From H111-94 sp034436045 (GTDB lineage: Bacteria > Chloroflexota > Ktedonobacteria > Ktedonobacterales > Ktedonobacteraceae), in assembly GCA_034436045.1 (NCBI GenBank), contig DAOTVZ010000150.1, forward strand, positions 1 through 30,322: a stretch of 30,322 bases of DNA, read 5' to 3'. A program made the translations under genes and the position numbers. Under the pieces are notes generated by a model. That model was given only the letters and a program-made list of their open reading frames with translations, was not told the origin of the DNA and searched no databases. Position 1 is the stretch's first letter. Each line of letters opens with the position of its first letter. Below, in pieces: positions 24,105 through 30,322 of this stretch.

Positions 24105-26288
24105 CTATAGATGTGCTTGCTTAATGGCTTTCAAAACTCTTTCCGGTAGCATGGGCAATTGGGTTATCCAGACGCCGGTTGCGTCGTGGATAGCGCTGGC
24201 GATGGCGGGCGCGAGGGGGATAAAGGGCATCTCGGCCATGCCGCGCGCGCCGAACGGCCCATTGGGATCGGCCTCTTCCAGAATGATCGGCACGACTTCA
24301 TAGGGCATATCCAGAATGGTGGGTAACAGATAGGTGCTGAAATAGGGTGTGAGGATGTGCCCGTCGCGCACCTGGAGATGTTCGAGCAGCGCGTAGCCCA
24401 GTGTTTGTGCCAGGCAGCCTTCGATCTGTGCCTCTACCTGCTGACGGTTAATGGCCTGCCCCACATCATGCACGCTAATGATACTCAAGACCTGTACCTG
24501 GCCGGTCAGAAGGTTGACCTCGACCTCAACGGCCTGTGCGGCGTAGCCATAGCAGTAATTGGGACGCCCGATGCCGGTTTGGGGATCGAGGGGTGTCGTT
24601 GCGGGTGGGCGATACTGCACAGTTGCCTCGGCGAAATATGCCTCGGTTTCACTCCATTTATCGCGCGCGGCGAGAGCAGCTTCGTGTACGGCCCGTCCGG
24701 CCATCAACGTCAGGCGTGAGGCAGAGGCGCTACCGGCATTGGGTGCTTCGCTGCTATCGGTGCTGATAAGGCTTACCTGGTCGAGCGTAACGTTGAGGGT
24801 GGCGGCTGCGATCTGACGTAAGGCGAGGTGTGAACCTTGGCCCACGTCGGCGGCCCCGACGCGCACGACCACGCGCTCTATTTCGGCCTCGCCATAAATC
24901 TCAACCGTAGCGGTGGCCTGCTCCGGGAATCCGAACGAGTAGCCGACATTTTTCATACCACAGGCGATACCGACGCCCCGACGCAAGTATGGTGCGCGAT
25001 GTTGACGCGGCTGTCCATAGTGCAGGCGTTCACGGGCCTCAGCGGTGCAGCGTTCCAGTACGGCCAGGGCACTGACCCCCTCTGGCAAGGGCTGTTGCGT
25101 CGGTTCGATGCTGCCCTCACGGTAGATATTGATACGGCGCAACTCAACAGGGTCGATGCCGAGCGTGTGAGCCAGGCGGGTGACCATGATCTCGCTGGCA
25201 AACTGCGCTTGCGGCGCACCGAAGCCGCGAAATGCTCCACAGGGAATGTTATTGGTATAGGCAACATAGCCGTTAGAGGTAATATTGGGTATCTCGTAGC
25301 AGCCGCTGGAAAAAAGCGTGGCGACTTTTAGCACCTCTTCGCTGGTCGAGGCATAGGCCCCACCATCGGCTATCACCTCAGTCTCTACCGCGATGATGCG
25401 TCCATCCTTCTTTGCACCCCAGCGACAGTATATTGTCATCGGATGACGTTTATGGTGTCCGATGATCGATTCCTCGCGGCTCCAGACCAGAGCGACCGGG
25501 CGTTTGAGCTTCCAGGCGGCCAGTGCGAGGATGTGTTGGATGGATAGGTCTTCGCGTCCACCGAAGGCCCCACCAATGGCGGCATAACGTACCACGACCT
25601 GATCTTCCGGCAATTGCAGCATGGCGGCTAGCTGGCGACGGTCTTCGTGCAGCCACTGGCCTGCTGTCTCCACCACGACACGCCCCTGTTCATCGTAGTA
25701 GGCGATACCGGCTTCCGGTTGCAGGAAGGCGTGTTCTTGCCAGGACGTGCTGAACTCGCCCGTTAGCACGACATCGGCCTCGGCGAAGGCTTGCTCGGTA
25801 TCACCCTTGCGGATTACAACATGTTTGAGCAGGTTGGTGCCACGCGAGGGGTGAACCAGGGGCGCGTCGGGGGCTAGCGCGGCGCGTGCATCTGTCACGG
25901 CGGGCAGGTCTTCATATGTGACTGCGACCTTTTGCGCCCCTTCCGTCGCTGCCTCTTTGCTCTCTGCAACCACGAGCGCAACCTTGTCACCCTCAAAACG
26001 CACAACATCGCCGCACAATACAGGCTGATCAGCTTCAATCAGACCAAAGGCGTTATAAGGAACATCTTGCGCGGTCAATACGGCCACGACGCCGGGAATG
26101 TTGAACGCGGCGCTGGTGTCAATGGCGATGATACGTGCGTGTGGACGATGTGCGAAGACGACTTTGAGGTGTAACATACCGGGACGCACAAGATCGGCGG
26201 GATAGCGCGCCGCGCCGGTCACTTTGGTGGGGGCGTCAGGGCGTGGTAACGCAGCACCCAGCAAATCCGTTCCCATCAGTTGTGTCAT
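24105..26288 (-). CDS. Xanthine dehydrogenase-family molybdopterin-binding subunit
   Basis: Large subunit of a molybdenum hydroxylase; with purine genes beside it, the likely reaction is hypoxanthine/xanthine to urate. It has 727 residues: a small N-terminal a/b-hammerhead domain (about 15-130, LLGAALPRPDAPTKVTGAAR), then the cofactor domain. Molybdopterin loops are GGAFGGRED, GAFRGFGAPQ and DVGQGSHLALRQIA. The catalytic Glu686 lies in FGARGMAEMP. Its ATG overlaps the stop of the FAD-[2Fe-2S] gene (ATGA, 26288-26285), so the two are translationally coupled. Other substrates such as nicotinate or aldehydes cannot be excluded from sequence. Confidence 0.9.
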   Translation of the reverse strand: MTQLMGTDLLGAALPRPDAPTKVTGAARYPADLVRPGMLHLKVVFAHRPHARIIAIDTSAAFNIPGVVAVLTAQDVPYNAFGLIEADQPVLCGDVVRFEGDKVALVVAESKEAATEGAQKVAVTYEDLPAVTDARAALAPDAPLVHPSRGTNLLKHVVIRKGDTEQAFAEADVVLTGEFSTSWQEHAFLQPEAGIAYYDEQGRVVVETAGQWLHEDRRQLAAMLQLPEDQVVVRYAAIGGAFGGREDLSIQHILALAAWKLKRPVALVWSREESIIGHHKRHPMTIYCRWGAKKDGRIIAVETEVIADGGAYASTSEEVLKVATLFSSGCYEIPNITSNGYVAYTNNIPCGAFRGFGAPQAQFASEIMVTRLAHTLGIDPVELRRINIYREGSIEPTQQPLPEGVSALAVLERCTAEARERLHYGQPRQHRAPYLRRGVGIACGMKNVGYSFGFPEQATATVEIYGEAEIERVVVRVGAADVGQGSHLALRQIAAATLNVTLDQVSLISTDSSEAPNAGSASASRLTLMAGRAVHEAALAARDKWSETEAYFAEATVQYRPPATTPLDPQTGIGRPNYCYGYAAQAVEVEVNLLTGQVQVLSIISVHDVGQAINRQQVEAQIEGCLAQTLGYALLEHLQVRDGHILTPYFSTYLLPTILDMPYEVVPIILEEADPNGPFGARGMAEMPFIPLAPAIASAIHDATGVWITQLPMLPERVLKAIKQAHL

Positions 26289-27727
26289 ACTATCTCTCCT
26301 GATTGTGCTATCTGCTCTCTTTGATTATGCTGTGCGGCATGGAAAACAGCGTCAATAATCTTGCGATAGCCAGTGCAGCGGCAGATGTTGCCGCTCAAGG
26401 CAGTCTGTATCTGTTGTAAGCTCGGTTGTGGATGTTCGTCGAGCAACTTAGCGCCTGCCATCAACATGCCAGGGATGCAGTAGCCGCACTGCACAGCCGC
26501 GCAGTCAATAAATGCCTGTTGTAGTGGGTGTAGTTCGTTCGCTTGTTGTGACGCTGTTGCCGCCAGACCCTCAATCGTCACAATCGAGCCATTATGTGCT
26601 TGCGGTGCTGGTACTAGACAGGACATCACGGCTTGCCCGTTGAGCCAGACGGTGCAAGCCCCGCATTCACCTTCTGCACAGCCCTCTTTAGTGCCGGTCA
26701 GACCAGCATCTTCGCGTAACGCATTCAATAGCGTTTTTCCTTGCGCATTGCTCAGGATATAAGGTGTGCCGTTAATGTTTGTATGAATGCTGCCTTGAAA
26801 AGAGCCGCTTGATGGATTGATGGGCGTGAGAGGTGTCTCCAGCAGAACCTGTGGCCCTTGCCAATCTTCCGCCTCTCTGCCCTGGGCGATGCGCTGCAAG
26901 CCGTATGTCATCAATGAGGCGAGGGTATCCTGGCGATACGCCGCGCTACCGCGCACATCGTCGATGGGTGTTGCATCCTGTAAGGCCAGTTGTCCGGCCT
27001 GTTGACATACCTCGTCTTGTAGTTGTTTGCCGAGAAGATACGCTTCGACAGTACTTGCGTGAACGATAGTGGGGGCCAGTGAGCCAAGTGTGATGCTGGC
27101 AGCGCTGATGCTGTCGCCGTCAAAGCTCAGCACGAAGGCCAGATTGATGACTGAGATAGCTTGAGCGCGGCGCAGGCCAAGTTTTAAGAACAGGCCGCGT
27201 TGATGCGCTTGCATGGCAGGGATGCGGATTTCACGAATCATCTCGTTCGGTCGCAGCACGGTACGGCGAAAGCCTGGATAAAAGTCATCCAGTTTGACGA
27301 CGCGCTCACTCTGCTGGCTGGTGAGAACGAGACTGGCCCCCAGCGCCATCAACGGTGCGATGGTATCGTTGGCAGGCGAAGCCGTGACCAGATTACCGGC
27401 AATGGTGGCGCGCGTGCGAATTTGCGGCGCACCCACTTCCCAACAGGCTTGCGCCAGTGGAAGGGCGCGCTCTACACAGAGCGCAGAGGCAATCACGTCG
27501 TTATGTGTGGTGAGCGCACCCAGACAAATCGTATCTTGCTCCTGGCGTATGTACTTGAGGTCGCGTAGCATGCTCAAATCAATCAGCGTACTGGTTGGAC
27601 GCACGCCACGTTGCAGTTCGACCACGACATCGGTGCCACCGGCGACGAGACGGGCCTTGCCAGCGTAGCGTTGCAGCAGGTCGAGTGCTTCCTCAAGTGT
27701 GGTTGGCTGTAAATAGGTTTGCCACAT
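26285..27727 (-). CDS. Fused FAD-binding and [2Fe-2S] subunit of xanthine dehydrogenase-type enzyme
   Basis: Carries electrons from the molybdenum site to FAD. From the ATG at 27727 it has 480 residues. Residues 1 to about 290 are the FAD domain (VAGGTD at 28-33 and TIAGNLVTASPANDT at about 108-121). About 315-470 are the iron-sulfur domain with two clusters: Cys350, 355, 358, 370 and Cys414, 417, 449, 451. Bacterial XdhA and eukaryotic XDH place the iron-sulfur domain first, so this fusion has the opposite order. A longer frame starts at 27808 inside the allantoinase gene; GAAGG 6 bases ahead and family alignment favour 27727. Confidence 0.9.
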   Translation of the reverse strand: MWQTYLQPTTLEEALDLLQRYAGKARLVAGGTDVVVELQRGVRPTSTLIDLSMLRDLKYIRQEQDTICLGALTTHNDVIASALCVERALPLAQACWEVGAPQIRTRATIAGNLVTASPANDTIAPLMALGASLVLTSQQSERVVKLDDFYPGFRRTVLRPNEMIREIRIPAMQAHQRGLFLKLGLRRAQAISVINLAFVLSFDGDSISAASITLGSLAPTIVHASTVEAYLLGKQLQDEVCQQAGQLALQDATPIDDVRGSAAYRQDTLASLMTYGLQRIAQGREAEDWQGPQVLLETPLTPINPSSGSFQGSIHTNINGTPYILSNAQGKTLLNALREDAGLTGTKEGCAEGECGACTVWLNGQAVMSCLVPAPQAHNGSIVTIEGLAATASQQANELHPLQQAFIDCAAVQCGYCIPGMLMAGAKLLDEHPQPSLQQIQTALSGNICRCTGYRKIIDAVFHAAQHNQREQIAQSGEIV

Positions 27728-27788
27728 AAAGACCTTCTTCCGTTCCCCACTCACAGCGTTGTGAGGGAGAAGTCCTGTAAAGCTATAT

Positions 27789-29165
27789 CTATGCTTCATG
27801 ACCAACATGATGCGGGTGTCCTTTTAACAAGCGACCCACCGGTGTTGGACTGAAGGTGCCGTTATGAAAAACAGTCTGACCGCGTACCAGTGTGCGTATG
27901 ACTTTTCCTCTAAATGTATAGCCAGTATAAGGACTATGCTGGTGACGGTAGTAGAGGTCAGGAGTACGCAGTTCGACACGCTGGCTCAGATCGACAAGCA
28001 CGAGATCGGCATCGGCTCCAATGGCGATGCGGCCTTTGGTGGGTGCGAGGCCGAAGCGATGTGCTACGTTGTCGGCGGTAAGCGCGGCGATGTTGCTGAG
28101 CGCCAGCTTGCGCTGCTCCCAGCCGACGGTGAGCAGTGTAGAAAGCAAGCTCTGACAGCCGGAGATGCCGCCCCAGACCTTGAAAAAGTTGCTGCCGGTT
28201 TTCATTGAGGCGGGCGCGGGCGAGTGGTCGGTGGTGACGATGGGCAAGGTGCTGGCGAAGATGTGCTGCCAGAGCGCTTCTTGCTCGCTAGCCGACCGCA
28301 ACGGCGGGGCGCATTTTGCCAGCGCGCCGATGCGTTCGACATCCTCTTCCGTAAAGAAGAGATAGTGCGCGCAGGTTTCGCAACTGACATTGACGCCGCG
28401 CTGCTGAGCCTCCAAAACCATGCTGACGCCGCGACCCGTGCTGACATGCACGATATGCAAGGCGCAGCCTGTCTCACCGGCGAAGAGGATGGCGCGTTCG
28501 ATGGCCTCCAGTTCGGCGACGATAGGGCGCGAGGCAAGATAATCGCGGATGCCGGTGCGGCCCTCGGCCTGGGCGCGTTGGGCCAGAGCGCTGGTGATTT
28601 GATCATTTTCCGCGTGTACTGCCACCAGTAGACCTAGTTGAGCGGCACGTGCCATACCTTCATAGAGCGTGAGATCATCGACTGAGGAGAAGTCGTCAAT
28701 GCCGCTATTGGACATGAAGGCTTTGAGACCAATGACGCCACGTTCGGCCAGTTCGTCCAGTTGGGTCAGGTTGCCGGGCACCAGTCCGCCCCAGAGTGCG
28801 AAATCAACCAGTGATGAGGAGCGTGCAGCCTCGTATTTGAGATCGAAGCTTCTGGCATCAATCGTCGGTGGGTGAGCGTTGAGCGGCATGTCGAAGAAAG
28901 CGCAGGTGCCACCGGCGGCTAAAGCGCGTGTGCCGGTGGCGAAGCCCTCCCACTCGCTGCGTCCAGGTTCGTTGAAGTGTACGTGCGCGTCAATCAGGCC
29001 GGGGAAGATATGCAAGGCGTGAGCATCGATGGCTTCTCTACTGCTCCCGCTCAGTTCCGCTTCGATAGCAACGATACGACCATCGGTAATCGCAATATCG
29101 GCCTGCTGCTCACCTGTCGGTAAAACGAGGGTGGCACCGCGAATCATAAGATCATACTGGCTCAT
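27789..29165 (-). CDS. allB: Allantoinase
   Basis: Hydrolyses allantoin to allantoate, a step of purine breakdown. It has 458 residues in the amidohydrolase (dihydroorotase/hydantoinase) superfamily. Metal ligands are His61 and His63 in DAHVHFNEPG, the bridging Lys148 in GLKAFM, His184, His240 and Asp313 in TTDHSPAP. The allantoinase marks FDMPLNAHPP and LKAFMSNSGIDDF separate it from hydantoinases and dihydroorotases. It starts 2 bases after the allC stop, so it is tightly coupled. The next gene follows after 61 bases. Confidence 0.92.
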   Translation of the reverse strand: MSQYDLMIRGATLVLPTGEQQADIAITDGRIVAIEAELSGSSREAIDAHALHIFPGLIDAHVHFNEPGRSEWEGFATGTRALAAGGTCAFFDMPLNAHPPTIDARSFDLKYEAARSSSLVDFALWGGLVPGNLTQLDELAERGVIGLKAFMSNSGIDDFSSVDDLTLYEGMARAAQLGLLVAVHAENDQITSALAQRAQAEGRTGIRDYLASRPIVAELEAIERAILFAGETGCALHIVHVSTGRGVSMVLEAQQRGVNVSCETCAHYLFFTEEDVERIGALAKCAPPLRSASEQEALWQHIFASTLPIVTTDHSPAPASMKTGSNFFKVWGGISGCQSLLSTLLTVGWEQRKLALSNIAALTADNVAHRFGLAPTKGRIAIGADADLVLVDLSQRVELRTPDLYYRHQHSPYTGYTFRGKVIRTLVRGQTVFHNGTFSPTPVGRLLKGHPHHVGHEA

Positions 29166-29167
29166 TA

Positions 29168-30322
29168 CTAACCTTGCTCCTGCGCTAGCAACAGCACAAA
29201 GCGTTCCAGAACTGAGAGTGCGCTGGCAACATCTTCAACGGTGACTGACTCAAGGGGATTATGGCTGATACCGGCCCGACAACGCACAAAGAGCATGGCA
29301 ATGGGCGTGAGGTGTGCCATGATAGCGGCATCATGTCCCGCTCCGCTTGGTATGGAGAAGACGGGGTAGCCTTGAGCCTCGATAGCCTGCCCCAGCAGTT
29401 CGGTCAGTTTGGCATCACAGGCAATCGTGCCATGTCCCTGTACGGCCTGCCAGTCTACGCTCACATTACGTCGCTGTCCTATCGCTCTCGCCTGCCGCTC
29501 TAAATGCTGGTTGGCCTCTTCGCGTATCTCATCGCTCTGGTGTCGTATATCCAGGCTAAGTGCGGTCTGGCCGGGGATGACATTGCTGGCATTGGGATGA
29601 ACTGCGACCTGTCCCACCGTTGCCACCAGATCCTGCTGCTGACGCGCGTACTGCTCAACGGTTGTGATGAACTCGCTGGCCGCGCAGAGCGCATCGCGGC
29701 GCATCTCCATCGGCACGGTACCGGCATGACCGGCCTCACCGTTGAAACGCACCGTGAAGCGGTTTTGCCCGATGATAGCGGAGACGATGCCCAGTGGCAG
29801 GTTACGGGCTTCTAACACCGGCCCCTGCTCGATATGTACCTCGCAGTAGCCGAGCAGGTCATCCTTTGCACGCACGCAGCTTGCCAGCGCGTCGGGGTTG
29901 CCGCCGAAGGTGCGGATAGCCTCAGCCATCGGGATTCCATCTTTATCGGTCAGTTGTAAGTACTCCGGTGCAAAGATACCGGCTACTGCCTGACTCCCCA
30001 GGTAGGGTGTGTGGTAGCGTAGGCCCTCTTCATCGGCGAAGCCATAAACCTCGATGGCGAAAGGCAAGCGCTGTTGACGCTCATGGAGCAAGTGTACGCA
30101 CGCGATAGCCAGCAGAACGCCCAGCGGCCCATCGTATTTGCCCGCGTCGCGCACAGTATCGAGATGTGAGCCAAGAAGCAAAGTGCCGCCGTCTTGTCGG
30201 CTACCCTCATAACGCCCAATGATATTGCCGATAGCATCCTGGCGTGTGGTCATCCCGGCCCTCTCCATCCAGGCGGCGACGCTGGCGTTGACCCGGCGCA
30301 TTGGAGAGGTGGCGAAGCGGCG
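29168..30322 (-). CDS. allC: Allantoate amidohydrolase, M20-family Zn-dependent hydrolase (5' partial)
   Basis: The N-terminus lies beyond the right window edge; the frame is open to base 30322. M20/HyuC-family signatures: metal-binding GSHLDTVRDAGKYDG, then ADEEGLRY with the catalytic Glu pair, EVHIEQGPVLE, the dimer region with GEAGHAGTVPM, and the late motif GISHNPLESV. Close relatives cleave allantoate, N-carbamoyl-beta-alanine or N-carbamoyl-L-amino acids. The directly coupled allantoinase gene (2-base gap) makes allantoate the best substrate. About 30-40 residues are missing. The ATG at 30301 is internal, since RRFATSP upstream still fits the family. Confidence 0.86.
   Translation of the reverse strand, partial: RRFATSPMRRVNASVAAWMERAGMTTRQDAIGNIIGRYEGSRQDGGTLLLGSHLDTVRDAGKYDGPLGVLLAIACVHLLHERQQRLPFAIEVYGFADEEGLRYHTPYLGSQAVAGIFAPEYLQLTDKDGIPMAEAIRTFGGNPDALASCVRAKDDLLGYCEVHIEQGPVLEARNLPLGIVSAIIGQNRFTVRFNGEAGHAGTVPMEMRRDALCAASEFITTVEQYARQQQDLVATVGQVAVHPNASNVIPGQTALSLDIRHQSDEIREEANQHLERQARAIGQRRNVSVDWQAVQGHGTIACDAKLTELLGQAIEAQGYPVFSIPSGAGHDAAIMAHLTPIAMLFVRCRAGISHNPLESVTVEDVASALSVLERFVLLLAQEQG

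Noticed and set aside
27728..27808. 27-residue N-terminal extension of the FAD-[2Fe-2S] protein
   Set aside because: It overlaps the allantoinase gene and precedes the family start MWQTYLQPTTLEEAL. A weak site (AAGGA, 10 bases ahead) exists, so it is not fully excluded.

Overview
The window looks like a chromosomal segment of a heterotrophic, spore- or mycelium-type Chloroflexota bacterium, most likely class Ktedonobacteria. This is inferred from gene content and style: a Ser/Thr kinase with a DnaJ-C-like insert and an outer beta-sandwich, a many-spanning NarL-type histidine kinase, PhaE/PhaC synthase genes, and moderate G+C. No rRNA or tRNA gene, CRISPR array or intact insertion sequence was seen.

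Left part (1-9600), mixed housekeeping and accessory genes: the 3' part of a transglutaminase-like protease gene; a broken flavin-monooxygenase remnant; a membrane Ser/Thr kinase; a membrane-anchored MutS-like ATPase; a small lipoprotein with a long hairpin over its ribosome binding site; an Nramp-like transporter with altered metal-site residues behind two ATTAG-N6-CTAAT palindromes; an Hsp20 followed by an unlisted 52-residue Cys-rich protein and a strong terminator; and a CPBP membrane protease.

Centre (9600-17900), a full polyhydroxyalkanoate (PHA) locus, all on the minus strand. In transcription order: phasin, PhaJ-like (R)-hydratase, PadR-family regulator, PhaE, class III PhaC, class I-like PhaC, PhaB, PhaA. 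PhaA and PhaB make (R)-3-hydroxybutyryl-CoA, PhaJ can feed beta-oxidation intermediates, the two synthases polymerise, and phasin coats the granule. The phasin and padR promoters share a 24-bp identical element covering their -10 boxes. This suggests the local PadR protein controls both itself and granule coating. The phaBA promoter carries a different long inverted repeat.

Right part (18000-23620), plus strand: a secreted GDSL hydrolase, a large intergenic hairpin, a NarL-type response regulator with its sensor kinase, and an atypical SDR of the NDUFA9 type.

Far right (23670-30322), minus strand: a purine-degradation operon. In transcription order it reads allantoate amidohydrolase (5' end outside the window), allantoinase, a fused FAD-[2Fe-2S] dehydrogenase subunit with its domains in the order opposite to XdhA, the molybdopterin subunit, and a DUF3830 protein of unknown role.
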